Assembly: GCA_028709785.1 (NCBI GenBank)
Contig: JAQUTK010000002.1
Coordinates: 62,001 to 126,000 of the forward strand
Direction of reading: 5' to 3'
Origin: Bacteroidales bacterium
GTDB lineage: Bacteria > Bacteroidota > Bacteroidia > Bacteroidales > JAQUTK01
DNA: 64,000 nt
Shown here: piece after piece, positions 17,741 to 26,613 of the stretch
Numbering within the stretch: the first letter of the stretch is position 1
Layout: each line of letters starts with the position of its first letter
The notes under the pieces: model-generated
The model's database searches: none
What the model saw: the letters and a program-made list of their open reading frames with translations, nothing else
Told to the model about the DNA's origin: nothing
Program-made: the position numbers and the translations under genes

Positions 17741-17810
17741 GTAAAATAGACGGAGCCCCCGTTTTTATCGACCAAACTGAGAATCCAATCTAATCCTTGC
17801 ACAAAAACAA

Positions 17811-17911
17811 CCTGAAGGTTTTGAAATTTCATATGGACGCGTTCCCCGCTTCACTCGAGCGAAACGGGATTTTGTCTCGAGTGAAACGAGAGGCTTTCCA
17901 GTACCTTCAGG
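17811..17911. repeat. Compound palindromic element with GTGAAACG core
   Basis: Outer arms CCTGAAGGT (17811-17819) and ACCTTCAGG (17903-17911) enclose an inner pair, TTCACTCGAG (17850-17859) and CTCGAGTGAA (17876-17885). The inner part is also a direct repeat: CTCGAGCGAAACG (17855-17867) and CTCGAGTGAAACG (17876-17888). Confidence 0.8.
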
Positions 17912-17958
17912 GGAAGAGTGACAACAAAGTTTGCCTGCCTGTCTAATAAGTTTCTTCA

Positions 17959-18015
17959 CAGCATATAACGACAAGAGACGATAGAAAATCTACCGCCTCT
18001 TGTCGTTATATGCTG
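17959..18015. repeat. Perfect 19-bp inverted repeat downstream of porZ
   Basis: Arms 17959-17977 and 17997-18015 are perfect reverse complements (CAGCATATAACGACAAGAG and its complement) around a 19-nt loop. It starts 12 nt past the porZ stop, so it would form in the porZ mRNA 3' end. No T-run follows, so it may protect the 3' end rather than terminate intrinsically. Confidence 0.85.
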
Positions 18016-18027
18016 TTGACGTCGCTC

Positions 18028-20346
18028 TTACTTTATCATCACAATCTTGGTTACAACTCCCTTCTTACCATCGGGAGTAGCGGAATAAACCAGATAAACT
18101 CCACTGCTTACACGGTTATCGTTTCCATCTCTTCCATTCCATGAAATCTCTCCGCCAAGAGAAACACCAGTGAAGATTTTGCGCCCTTCGACATCAGTAA
18201 TGGTCACTTCAGAATTTTCCATCAATCCGCGTATGGTGATCGGACCTTCAAAATCAGGAGCTACCGGATTAGGGAAAGCGTATGCATCGCTGTAATCAGA
18301 CTTACCTTCAATGGCATCACTCATATAAGAAACCAGACCGGATTCCGTACCAATGAATACTTCTCCATTATCCGGGTTAATCGTCAGCGAAAGAATTCGA
18401 TTGGAAAGCAGCGGACTGTTTTCTTTGGTAAAGTGATGAATTGTTTTTTTACCATTATCACTCAGCAGATAGACCCCATTCCCTTCCGTGCCAATCCATT
18501 TCCTGTTTCCCCCATCAATGGCTATGCAATTGAGTTGTTCATTTTCGAGCAGATAACTGGCAGCTACCGAGCCGTCGGTAGACTGACTGGCATCTTCCAA
18601 CGGCACTTTCACCCTTGTGCAGCGAAAATTAGCATTGAAGACTCTGTTTGGATTTGGGAATAACAGCGGACCTTTATCCGTGCCAACCCATATGGTTCCG
18701 TTCTTATCTTCGACAGCACAAAATACGCCGGATGGATAAACAATTTTCCCTTCCGTATCTGTGAATGAATGGAAATAGACACTCCGATGCTTACTCACGT
18801 TCTCAAGATCACCATTTATATCCAGCACAAAGAGTCCACACTCATCTACATTACGAGGCAAGATGATCCATTTGTCTCCGTTGGACATATGGTTAATCTG
18901 CGAGATCGTCGCCTTCTTTTTTAAGTCCGGATAGGATAGTGAGAGCCAGGTAGAATCTTTTTTTAATACCCTGATGGTACTATCCACCAGATAATTGCTC
19001 ATCCAAAGATTCTGATCTTCATCATAGCTGAGCGCATCTACACGCACATACTGATAATTCAGTTTATTTGTCGGTAGAGCTGATTCCAACGCACTGTTGG
19101 TAAAGGTATGAAGTTTGACGAGCTTATGGTCTTTAAACTCGTACAAGCCGTCGCCGCAGGATGCTGCGAAAATATGGTTTCTGTCATTCGGGTCAGCTGC
19201 CAGACTGATGATATCCATATAATCGATCTGTTTCGTCAGGTCGCGAATCGAGTCGGAATTGTAATTAAGCCACTTGTCACCTTCATACAACATGATGCTC
19301 CCTTTGGTAAAATAACGGTTTCCCCACCGGCCTCCACCAGCCATCATCAGTCTTTTTTGAGAATAACTCATAAAGAAAGGCACATTCGTCATCGGACCAT
19401 CAGGCAGGAAGGGTTGATTGACCAGTTCGTAGGTACCGTCGGCTTGAATCTTGAAAGAAAGCAATCCACTTCCGTTTACACTGGCCCAATAACTATTGGA
19501 GGAAGAGGAATACGCAAGAGTAGCCATCTCAAAAGGTGAATTGGCTGTAACAACATTTTGATCGTTGGTACAAATCGTTATACTTTTAGCAGTACGATAA
19601 ACCAGTTTTTGATTGACAAGAATCATATCCAAAATGGCGCCACTCTTAAAGGTGCTCCAGGTATTGTCAGCTTGCAATATGTAAATTCCTGTTTTTGCAA
19701 TCAACAAATGAAACTTACCATCAAAATACAGCAGTTTGTCGCCGGTTTTAGCATCCATTATCTTCCAGTTGTGGATATCCAGCAGATTATCAGACAACGA
19801 AGCGATGTATATTCCCTTTTCGGAAAGAGCATAGATATGATTGTTATACACGATCGTGTTTTTCACTTTTACACCAAGCGTATAGGTATCGGCAATCTCT
19901 TTCTTCTCCATATTGACGACCATGATTCCAAAATCTGTCGATAAGTAGGCATACTTGTCATCGAAATAGATATCGTTTACTACTTTGGAAGAAGTCAGGG
20001 CTTTGTTCATCAGATCCGGAATATTATACAACTCGGTGCCGTCAATGATATCGATATCCGAATTAGCATAAACAATGACCAGCAGATTTTTCTTTTCATC
20101 ATACGCCATCTTTTGTGCAGATATATCACTGATGCCATTCTCACGAGTATAAATCTCCAGGTTATTGTCTTGCGTATCAAAACTGAATATATTACCCAGA
20201 GAGACGGCAAAAACTTTCGGTCCGGCGGGTGTTATGGCTGTTATATTTCCAAAAGCCGGGTAGCTTTTCCACTCTCCGATGGCCTGTTGAGCAAAGCAGG
20301 AAAGTCCGATTAAATAGAGTAAAGAATAGAAAAAGAGTCGTTTCAT
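18028..20346 (-). CDS. porZ: Type IX secretion protein PorZ (beta-propeller, CTD)
   Basis: 772 residues, very close to the 776 of P. gingivalis PorZ. A signal peptide ([20 protein letters not shown]) is followed by two beta-propellers made of two-component-regulator-propeller-like repeats (e.g. [29 protein letters not shown] and [15 protein letters not shown]). The protein ends in a type IX C-terminal domain ([11 protein letters not shown] to [17 protein letters not shown]). PorZ is part of the surface attachment complex with PorU/V/Q and recognises A-LPS. Its ATG overlaps the rdgB stop (ATGA). porU, porV and porQ are not in the window. Confidence rests on length, architecture and the presence of porPKLMN nearby. 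Confidence 0.85.
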   Translation of the reverse strand: MKRLFFYSLLYLIGLSCFAQQAIGEWKSYPAFGNITAITPAGPKVFAVSLGNIFSFDTQDNNLEIYTRENGISDISAQKMAYDEKKNLLVIVYANSDIDIIDGTELYNIPDLMNKALTSSKVVNDIYFDDKYAYLSTDFGIMVVNMEKKEIADTYTLGVKVKNTIVYNNHIYALSEKGIYIASLSDNLLDIHNWKIMDAKTGDKLLYFDGKFHLLIAKTGIYILQADNTWSTFKSGAILDMILVNQKLVYRTAKSITICTNDQNVVTANSPFEMATLAYSSSSNSYWASVNGSGLLSFKIQADGTYELVNQPFLPDGPMTNVPFFMSYSQKRLMMAGGGRWGNRYFTKGSIMLYEGDKWLNYNSDSIRDLTKQIDYMDIISLAADPNDRNHIFAASCGDGLYEFKDHKLVKLHTFTNSALESALPTNKLNYQYVRVDALSYDEDQNLWMSNYLVDSTIRVLKKDSTWLSLSYPDLKKKATISQINHMSNGDKWIILPRNVDECGLFVLDINGDLENVSKHRSVYFHSFTDTEGKIVYPSGVFCAVEDKNGTIWVGTDKGPLLFPNPNRVFNANFRCTRVKVPLEDASQSTDGSVAASYLLENEQLNCIAIDGGNRKWIGTEGNGVYLLSDNGKKTIHHFTKENSPLLSNRILSLTINPDNGEVFIGTESGLVSYMSDAIEGKSDYSDAYAFPNPVAPDFEGPITIRGLMENSEVTITDVEGRKIFTGVSLGGEISWNGRDGNDNRVSSGVYLVYSATPDGKKGVVTKIVMIK

Positions 20347-20921
20347 ATTCTTGAATTTAAGTATTGAATAAGTAATTGAGTTGCCTTGCCGCGGTGACTG
20401 ATTTTGTTCTTCTGTGCACTATCCATCTCGGCAAATGTTTCGGAATACCCATCAGGACGGAAAAGAGGATCGTATCCAAACCCTTCCGAACCATGCCGAC
20501 TTTCCAATATTTCTCCTTTGACAATCCCCTCAAAATAAGAAACCTCATCCTCCAGAATCAAAGCGATGACCGTACGAAATTGTGCCCTTCGGCTACTTTT
20601 GTCCTTCAATTCATCGAGTAGTTTATCCATGTTCTTTTCAGATCCTCCGCCACTATATCGGGCAGAAAAGACTCCGGGAGCATTATTCAAAGCTTCCACC
20701 TCCAAACCTGAATCATCGGCGAAACAGTCCATTCCATACTTTTCATGGATATAGGCTGCTTTTTGAAGCGCATTTCCTTCAAACGTATCTGCTGTTTCCG
20801 GTATCTCGTCTTCACATTGAATATCTTTCAGACTAAGTATTTCAAAGTGATCACCTACAATTTGAGAGATTTCTTCCAGTTTGTGTTTATTGTTGGTCGC
20901 AAAGACTATTTTCTTCTTCAT
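20343..20921 (-). CDS. rdgB: Non-canonical purine NTP pyrophosphatase (HAM1/RdgB)
   Basis: 192 residues. Hydrolyses dITP, XTP and ITP to monophosphates and so keeps deaminated purines out of DNA. Substrate-binding [12 protein letters not shown] at the N-terminus, [28 protein letters not shown] and the final SHRGKA are all present. Translationally coupled to porZ (ATGA). Confidence 0.95.
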   Translation of the reverse strand: MKKKIVFATNNKHKLEEISQIVGDHFEILSLKDIQCEDEIPETADTFEGNALQKAAYIHEKYGMDCFADDSGLEVEALNNAPGVFSARYSGGGSEKNMDKLLDELKDKSSRRAQFRTVIALILEDEVSYFEGIVKGEILESRHGSEGFGYDPLFRPDGYSETFAEMDSAQKNKISHRGKATQLLIQYLNSRI

Positions 20922-20947
20922 TTTCTATTTATGTCCGGATTAAACGA

Positions 20948-20955
20948 CAAATATA
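20948..20955 (-). promoter_or_regulatory. -7 promoter box of rdgB-porZ
   Basis: TATATTTG on the minus strand, 27 nt upstream of the rdgB ATG. This is the only promoter-like box I see for porZ. Confidence 0.5.
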
Positions 20956-21008
20956 CTATATCATACCAAATAAACGAATTGACCGCGGCGGTTATTTCAT
21001 GGATTCCG

Positions 21009-21016
21009 TATATTTG
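21009..21016 (+). promoter_or_regulatory. -7 promoter box of the plus-strand glycosyltransferase
   Basis: TATATTTG, 19 nt before the ATG at 21035; supports that start over the one at 20999, which would lie upstream of the box. Confidence 0.5.
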
Positions 21017-21034
21017 CGATACAAATCTCGGGAT

Positions 21035-22039
21035 ATGAATTCGTATAATTGGGAAGGACCTTTGGTATCGGTCGTCATCGTTACCTATAATCAGGAAGCA
21101 TATATAAGTCAGGCCATTGAAAGCGCTCTGGCTCAGAAATGCTCATTTCCAATTGAAATCGTGATTGGTGAAGATGGTTCCAAAGACAATACGGGCAAGA
21201 TATGCGCGGACTATGCACTCCGTTATCCGGATATTATTCGATTGACGCGAAATGAAACGAACAAAGGATTGATGGACAATTACTTTGATACGATGCTGCG
21301 GGCAAGGGGAAAATACATTGCGGACTGTGCAGGTGATGATTATTGGATTGATCCTTACAAATTGCAAAGACAAGTGGATCTGTTGGAAAACAATCCCGAT
21401 GTAGTGCTTACTCATACCAATTATAAGGAATTGCACACCGCTGACAATCGTATCGTGGATGATATTTATGGATTGCGCCATATCGTCAAACCGGAAAGAT
21501 GTTCCTATAAGAATCATGTATACGATCTGATCAACCAGATAAATGCTCCGTTTGTATTTACAGGAAGTAGTTGCTTTGTGACAAAGGCTTTTCTGAATGC
21601 ATATCATTCAAACAGTTCCTTTTTCCGCAACAAAGAGTATCCTTGTGAAGACTTTCAACTGGTATTTTTCCTTCTTAAAGAGGGTGACTTTCTGTATGAA
21701 GCGGCAGAAACTACGGTCTATCGAATCAATGACGGTTCTGTAAGCTATATGTCCAACCTTCAAAAGCAATTACAGTTTGCTTTCTCCTCTTTTACATTGA
21801 AGACAGATCTGTTAATGACCGATTCTTTTGATATCAAACGATGTGCTTCTTTCTTTGAAACCAGATTGAAAGAAATACTATCGCTCTGTATACGTTTAAA
21901 GGAGTCCAATCCGGCTACTGAAGCATTGCAAATAACTCGCGATCTGGGATATCCCGTTTCACTGCGTATCCAAATTTATGAATGGATATTGAGTTCGAAG
22001 ACACTCTCGTTCTTTTTCCGCAAACTGAAAGGTGATTGA
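21035..22039 (+). CDS. Family 2 glycosyltransferase
   Basis: 334 residues from ATG 21035. GT-A fold: the N-terminal VSVVIVTYNQEAYISQAIES, IGEDGSKDNT and the metal-binding CAGDDYWIDP are present. No membrane segments, so it acts at the cytoplasmic face of the inner membrane on a lipid-linked or sugar acceptor. The 3' end faces the next glycosyltransferase on the other strand with only 37 nt between. Sugar specificity cannot be read; likely surface-polysaccharide assembly. Confidence 0.9.
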   Translation: MNSYNWEGPLVSVVIVTYNQEAYISQAIESALAQKCSFPIEIVIGEDGSKDNTGKICADYALRYPDIIRLTRNETNKGLMDNYFDTMLRARGKYIADCAGDDYWIDPYKLQRQVDLLENNPDVVLTHTNYKELHTADNRIVDDIYGLRHIVKPERCSYKNHVYDLINQINAPFVFTGSSCFVTKAFLNAYHSNSSFFRNKEYPCEDFQLVFFLLKEGDFLYEAAETTVYRINDGSVSYMSNLQKQLQFAFSSFTLKTDLLMTDSFDIKRCASFFETRLKEILSLCIRLKESNPATEALQITRDLGYPVSLRIQIYEWILSSKTLSFFFRKLKGD

Positions 22040-22076
22040 GAGCACACTGATGAAACACTGATTGTAATAGATCCTA

Positions 22077-23012
22077 TCAGAAAAAGAGTTTGGCGAAAAA
22101 CCAGGAACATCGCCCTCCCATCGAAATATAACGATAAATCAACGGGCAAAACAAACGAAACAGAGGCTCTTTTCCAATCATTGGAATCAGCTGATTATAG
22201 TAATATCTGCCCAAATCTTTCCGACCCTCACGTGCATAGTTGCCGGCAAGCAACAGAAAACGAAAATAAACAGCTACAAGAAGCTTTTTCGTATCCGGAC
22301 GTTCCATTGCTTGTATATTTTTATAGACTGTCTCTACGGCTTTGTAAAGAGAATTGTGCGCATCTGAAAAATTACGTCCTGAAATAGTATCATCATGAAC
22401 ATGGGCGCGACACAATGGAGGATATTTTATCCAGTATATATTTTCGGTGTAGAGTAATAAGCGAACTCCGACTTCCCAATCCTGCCATCTTTGAAGGGAT
22501 TCATCCCATCCTCCTATCGTGCGTATCACATCTCGTTTGACAGTAAAATTCTGAGTGGCCAGCATTCCCCTGATGATCTGCATCCTCGGCTGATTGGAGT
22601 AACAGCGGATCCGTACATGTTCGTTTTTTTCGTTTTTATAAAAAGTATACGTATAGGCAATAATATCTGCCTGCTTTTTCGATATAGCCTGATGGATCGT
22701 ATTTATCATTTCCGGAAAAAGTTCGTCGTCTGAATCAAAGAAGGTGACATATTCTGATTCTACAGCTTCAAGTCCCTTATTTCGAGCCGCATTGGCTCCT
22801 TTTTTTTGCTCTTCCAAGACTTTTACAATCAGTTGATCCGATTGATTTTTCTCTTTAAACTCATTGCATAAAGCCAATGAATTATCTGTTGATCCGTTAT
22901 CCACTAAAATCAATTCGATCGGACGGTACGTCTGACTAAGTATCGAATCAAACGTTCGTTGAATGAACTGCGAACGGTTGTATACCGGAATGACAATTGC
23001 GATGGATTCCAT
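22077..23012 (-). CDS. Family 2 glycosyltransferase
   Basis: 311 residues. GT-A domain with IAIVIPVYNRSQFIQRTFDS, LVDNGSTDNS and FFDSDDEL (DXD-type metal site), then GGWDESLQRWQDWEVGVRLL, a typical acceptor-side block of GT2 enzymes that decorate O-antigen or capsule. Soluble, with a slightly hydrophobic C-terminus (FRLFCPLIYRYISMGGR). The start abuts the stop of the following glycosyltransferase gene, so the two are one unit, probably with nadA upstream. Confidence 0.9.
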   Translation of the reverse strand: MESIAIVIPVYNRSQFIQRTFDSILSQTYRPIELILVDNGSTDNSLALCNEFKEKNQSDQLIVKVLEEQKKGANAARNKGLEAVESEYVTFFDSDDELFPEMINTIHQAISKKQADIIAYTYTFYKNEKNEHVRIRCYSNQPRMQIIRGMLATQNFTVKRDVIRTIGGWDESLQRWQDWEVGVRLLLYTENIYWIKYPPLCRAHVHDDTISGRNFSDAHNSLYKAVETVYKNIQAMERPDTKKLLVAVYFRFLLLAGNYAREGRKDLGRYYYNQLIPMIGKEPLFRLFCPLIYRYISMGGRCSWFFAKLFF

Positions 23013-23836
23013 TAAGCAGATGGTTTAGTCGACTTTTTAATAATGGAAATACCTTTCATCATCTGAAACAGATAGGTAAACGGATCGACTTTATTTTCAG
23101 CTAACGATTTTCTCTTTTTCAGTACATACCAACAAATACGGAGCAACGAAGAATATCCGTATATCTCCCAGGTCAACGCTCCTAATGTCTGATTTCTCTC
23201 GGGTGAAAAAAGATTCTTCTTTCCGGTAGACATATACGAATGAGAAACGATCGGATATGGAAAATAGTAAACCTGCAACTGTTTTAGCGTACAGTCATGA
23301 ATAAAGACATCTTCCTCTCCTGACAGAAAACAACCGCTACCCAATCCAAAACGGGTATCGAAACGAATGTTGTTCTGTTTAATTTTTGATATTCTGAACG
23401 TAATTTCTATCGAACTGATATCATGCCTTTGGTGCTTCGTTATTCGAAAAGGCTTTGAAGCATATTTTTTATACCGGAGTTCATCTTGAGCTGTCTGTAT
23501 CTGAAAACAGGCGACATCAATACCTTCATCTTTGTAGACACATGCTATGGTTTCAAAATAGGAAAGTTCATACCTCACATCATCATCTGCAATAATGGCA
23601 ATGTCTCCATCTGCCATATGAATTGCGTTGTTTCGGTTACGACAAAGACCTTTTCCTTTTATATGACTGATCTGCACATCCTCTCTCTTTAATTCTTCGG
23701 GTATATACACGTTCGAAGAATCGGTATATTGATGAGATATTTTATAGCGGATTGTATTCTTTACCTCCGGTAATAATACTTTACCCACTTTATTTATTCC
23801 ATCATCAATGGTGCAAATCAATACATCTATAATCAT
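23012..23836 (-). CDS. Divergent family 2 glycosyltransferase
   Basis: 274 residues. The N-terminus is MIIDVLICTIDDGINKVGK and the donor site is IIADDDVRY (DDD metal motif), with GLCRNRNNAIHMADGD resembling the GT2 template before it. The C-terminal region has GEEDVFIHDC (ED acceptor site). It probably adds one sugar to the same glycan as its neighbour. Its start is 6 nt from the nadA stop, so it appears to be transcribed with nadA. Divergent enough that the donor is unknowable from sequence. Confidence 0.8.
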   Translation of the reverse strand: MIIDVLICTIDDGINKVGKVLLPEVKNTIRYKISHQYTDSSNVYIPEELKREDVQISHIKGKGLCRNRNNAIHMADGDIAIIADDDVRYELSYFETIACVYKDEGIDVACFQIQTAQDELRYKKYASKPFRITKHQRHDISSIEITFRISKIKQNNIRFDTRFGLGSGCFLSGEEDVFIHDCTLKQLQVYYFPYPIVSHSYMSTGKKNLFSPERNQTLGALTWEIYGYSSLLRICWYVLKKRKSLAENKVDPFTYLFQMMKGISIIKKSTKPSA

Positions 23837-23842
23837 CTCATT

Positions 23843-24835
23843 TTACAATTCTAGCTCTTCAGATATTTTCAACATTTTGTGAATGGACTTTACGGCTTTT
23901 ATCTGAATGCTCTTTTCTACTTCGATTTCAGGCAATTCATACTTCAGACAATTGTATAGTTTTTGTAACGTATTCAACCGCATAAAATTACATTCGTTAC
24001 AAGCACAAGTGCTATCTTCCGGTGGCGCAGGAATGAATTCTTTAAAAGGATTGTGTTTTATCATTTCATGAATGATTCCTGATTCTGTGGCTACAATAAA
24101 TTGTTTACACTCCGATTGGGTGGCAAACTTGAGTAATGAAGCTGTTGAACCTATATGGTCAGCCAGTTGAAGCACATATTTCTTGCATTCCGGATGAGCC
24201 AGCACCAATGCATGAGGATATTTCTTTTTTAATTCAACAATCTTTTCAACAGAGAATTGTTCGTGTACATGGCAGGCACCATCCCATAGCAGCATGTTAC
24301 GACCGGTAATGGAGTTGATATAATTTCCTAAGTTTCGATCCGGACCAAATATTATTTTTTCATCTTTGGGGAAACTTTCGACTATTTGTCTGGCGTTGGT
24401 CGAAGTGACTACTATATCAGTGTAGGCTTTTACCTCTGCAGTGGTATTTACATAAGAAATGACTGTATAATCCGGATGCTCTTTGACAAACTGACTAAAT
24501 TTATCGGCCGGACAACTATCGGCCAATGAACAGCCGGCATTCAAATCCGGAACAAGAACTTTCTTTTGCGGACAAAGTATCTTTGCTGTTTCACCCATGA
24601 AGTGAACGCCGCACAATACAATTATATCCGCTTCTGTTTTGGCTGCTTGTTGAGCAAGCGCCAAACTGTCTCCAATATAATCAGCTATATCCTGAATCTC
24701 ATTGTTTTGATAATAGTGAGCCATTATCAAAGCATTTTTATCTTTCTTGAGTTGAAGAATGGCTGCACGAATATCCATATTCTTATCAATCGGCATATCT
24801 ACATACCCTTTTTCGATGTTCACTCCCTTTTCCAT
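23843..24835 (-). CDS. nadA: Quinolinate synthase A
   Basis: 330 residues. Condenses iminoaspartate with dihydroxyacetone phosphate to quinolinate in de novo NAD synthesis, using a [4Fe-4S] cluster. Cluster Cys residues lie in LCGVHFMGETAKI, LNAGCSLADSCPAD and the C-terminal DSTCACNECNFM. HYYQNNEIQDIADYIGDSL is the N-terminal substrate block. nadB and nadC are not beside it; instead two glycosyltransferases follow. Start taken at the first ATG; MPIDKNMD about 13 codons later is an alternative. Confidence 0.95.
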   Translation of the reverse strand: MEKGVNIEKGYVDMPIDKNMDIRAAILQLKKDKNALIMAHYYQNNEIQDIADYIGDSLALAQQAAKTEADIIVLCGVHFMGETAKILCPQKKVLVPDLNAGCSLADSCPADKFSQFVKEHPDYTVISYVNTTAEVKAYTDIVVTSTNARQIVESFPKDEKIIFGPDRNLGNYINSITGRNMLLWDGACHVHEQFSVEKIVELKKKYPHALVLAHPECKKYVLQLADHIGSTASLLKFATQSECKQFIVATESGIIHEMIKHNPFKEFIPAPPEDSTCACNECNFMRLNTLQKLYNCLKYELPEIEVEKSIQIKAVKSIHKMLKISEELEL

Positions 24836-25240
24836 TATTATAAGTATTTATTTTAGATATATATATTGGATAATGATAGTAATAATAGATTGTGAATACT
24901 GTTCATAACTTCGTCTTAAAATACTCATTGAAAGTTATTAATACATTTCTACAGCAAATCAAGAAGATATGAACAAAACTAATTTATCTTACCAATTGTA
25001 TATCTTGTTATTACATACTTTATTCACAATTGTGTATAACAGTGCAAATGTACGATGTTCATTTCTAATTTTTACTAGTATTGTTCATAAAAGCATTGGA
25101 AACTCTATGAAATAATGATCTAATTCATATTTCATTTTACGAATACTTTCTTATTACAGCTGTTATTGCTTATTTTGCAAGAGTAAGTTATGAAAAGTAA
25201 TCCATATGCTAATAACAGGTTATCAACAGAGATATAAACA
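24836..25240. other. AT-rich region with DnaA-box-like sites: candidate origin of replication (left part)
   Basis: 405 bp without a gene, strongly AT-rich. Two exact TTATNCACA DnaA boxes face each other: TTATTCACA (25020-25028) and, on the other strand, TTATACACA (25031-25039). One-mismatch sites are TGTGAATAC (24891-24899), TGTTCATAA (24900-24908 and 25082-25090) and TTATCAACA (25220-25228). Further sites lie on the other side of the methyltransferase gene. The flanking genes nadA and trmH are read away from this gap. Origin function is inference. Confidence 0.45.
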
Positions 25241-25768
25241 ATGAAGAAACTAAAAATAGAAGAATTACACAGAGTCACTCCCGAACAATATAAGATGCTT
25301 GATAAACTGCCTTTGGTGGTTGTATTGGATCATATTCGCAGTTTGAATAATGTAGGATCGGTATTTCGGACATCTGATGCCTTTCGGGTAAATAAAATAG
25401 TATTATGTGGTATCACGGCTGTTCCGCCGGATGCAGAGATTCATAAGACAGCACTGGGTGCTGAAAACTGTGTGGAATGGCAGTACTTTAAAGAAACAAA
25501 GGAAGCAGTATTGGCATTACAATCAGAGAATTATACTGTACTTGCAATCGAACAGGTCAAAGGTAGTGTGATGTTAGACAAACTTGTATTGGATAAGAAT
25601 AAGAAATATGCGGTAGTGTTGGGAAATGAAGTGAAAGGTGTACAGCAGGAAGTGGTTGATATCTGCAACGGATGTGTTGAATTGCCACAATACGGTACAA
25701 AGCACTCTTTAAATGTGGCGGTTACAGCAGGGATTGTTATTTGGGACTTTTTCAAACAACTTCAATAA
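25241..25768 (+). CDS. SpoU/TrmH-family RNA 2'-O-methyltransferase
   Basis: 175 residues. A SPOUT (alpha/beta knot) methyltransferase that transfers methyl from SAM to a ribose 2'-OH of tRNA or rRNA. Motif 1 is VVLDHIRSLNNVGSVFRTSDAF, motif 2 VVLGNEVKGV, motif 3 ELPQYGTKHSLNVAVTAGIV. It lacks the N-terminal substrate-binding extension of RlmB and is shorter than TrmH proper, so the target nucleotide is open. It sits isolated inside AT-rich DNA with DnaA-like boxes on both sides. Confidence 0.92.
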   Translation: MKKLKIEELHRVTPEQYKMLDKLPLVVVLDHIRSLNNVGSVFRTSDAFRVNKIVLCGITAVPPDAEIHKTALGAENCVEWQYFKETKEAVLALQSENYTVLAIEQVKGSVMLDKLVLDKNKKYAVVLGNEVKGVQQEVVDICNGCVELPQYGTKHSLNVAVTAGIVIWDFFKQLQ

Positions 25769-25961
25769 ACAGGTAATTAACCATGTTATCAACAACTTAT
25801 CACTATATAAGTGAATTGAATATAAGGTAATTACAATCTTTATGAACAATTGTTGAAAAGCACTATAAACAGCTGAATAATTGAGAGGGTGCATAGGTAT
25901 AATCCGGAATGAGTTGATTTCTTTCCGATACAGTGTGTACGTTCAAGTAAAGATGGATCGC
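25769..25961. other. AT-rich region with DnaA-box-like sites (right part)
   Basis: 193 bp without a gene. TTATCAACA (25786-25794) repeats the site at 25220-25228, and TTATGAACA (25840-25848) repeats the sequence found inverted at 24900 and 25082. Considered part of the candidate origin. Confidence 0.4.
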
Positions 25962-26606
25962 TTAGAGAACAGACGTTTTGATGGATTGCATCAGGACTAG
26001 TTTTGATTCTGGTCCCATGTTGAAAAGTATGTCGATAATACTGAGATTCGGAAGAAAACCATAGCGGGAGGTGAATACCTGATAATAGAACGGAGAGTTG
26101 AAAGCAGGATCAGTAATGGAATCCTTTCCGGGTTGGATCATTTCCCGGTAGTCTTCAAAATCAATCTTGTCTGGTGTCAGATATTCGGAAGTGTAATGAA
26201 TGTCTGGTTGGATATCGATAAGCGTACAAATAAGTTCGCGCAACTGCTCATTCATGTCAAGCAGGAAGGTATATTTCTTCGTATAAAAGGGCGCGAAATC
26301 ATCTTGGTAATACTCAAAAAAAGGCGTCGAATTGTATGCGGATATAATCGCATTCCAATGTAAATGCCGCCAGTTACCATGATCTGAAATACGGATATCT
26401 TTCGTCGGGGAATTAGGCGTGGTTGGTTTAACCACAGGAATAGAAAGTGTCAGTGGACCGTTGGCTCCGGCGATAACACAGCGGTTACGATAACTCTGCT
26501 TGATATAGTTTTCGTTGATTTCGATATAGACCGGTGTATCAGATATCAGCTTCGAATAATACTGAACAGGAGCAAGATAGTTGGATGTCAGACAGGTTGC
26601 TTTCAT
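25962..26606 (-). CDS. WbqC family protein
   Basis: 214 residues, WbqC-like family. Proteins of this family lie in O-antigen or cell-surface clusters in some genera and are conserved near signal peptidase genes in Bacteroidota; the biochemical role is unknown. Family blocks seen here are TSNYLAPVQYYSKLI at the N-terminus and NWRHLHWNAIISAYNSTPFF in the middle. No signal peptide or membrane segment. It starts 7 nt after the small signal peptidase paralogue, in the unit dapB-lepB-lepB2-wbqC. Confidence 0.88.
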   Translation of the reverse strand: MKATCLTSNYLAPVQYYSKLISDTPVYIEINENYIKQSYRNRCVIAGANGPLTLSIPVVKPTTPNSPTKDIRISDHGNWRHLHWNAIISAYNSTPFFEYYQDDFAPFYTKKYTFLLDMNEQLRELICTLIDIQPDIHYTSEYLTPDKIDFEDYREMIQPGKDSITDPAFNSPFYYQVFTSRYGFLPNLSIIDILFNMGPESKLVLMQSIKTSVL

Positions 26607-26613
26607 TGTTATA

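Larger units (their letters stand above)
17741..18027. other. Intergenic region between porZ end and efflux promoter
   Basis: No credible gene. A 69-codon open frame on the minus strand (17765-17974) runs through the palindromic element and has no start signals or family likeness. The region is dominated by the compound inverted repeats at 17811-17911 and the hairpin at 17959-18015. Confidence 0.7.

Noticed and set aside
17765-17974. 69-codon open frame in the palindromic region after porZ
   Set aside because: It translates the inverted repeats themselves; no start signals and no likeness to a protein family.
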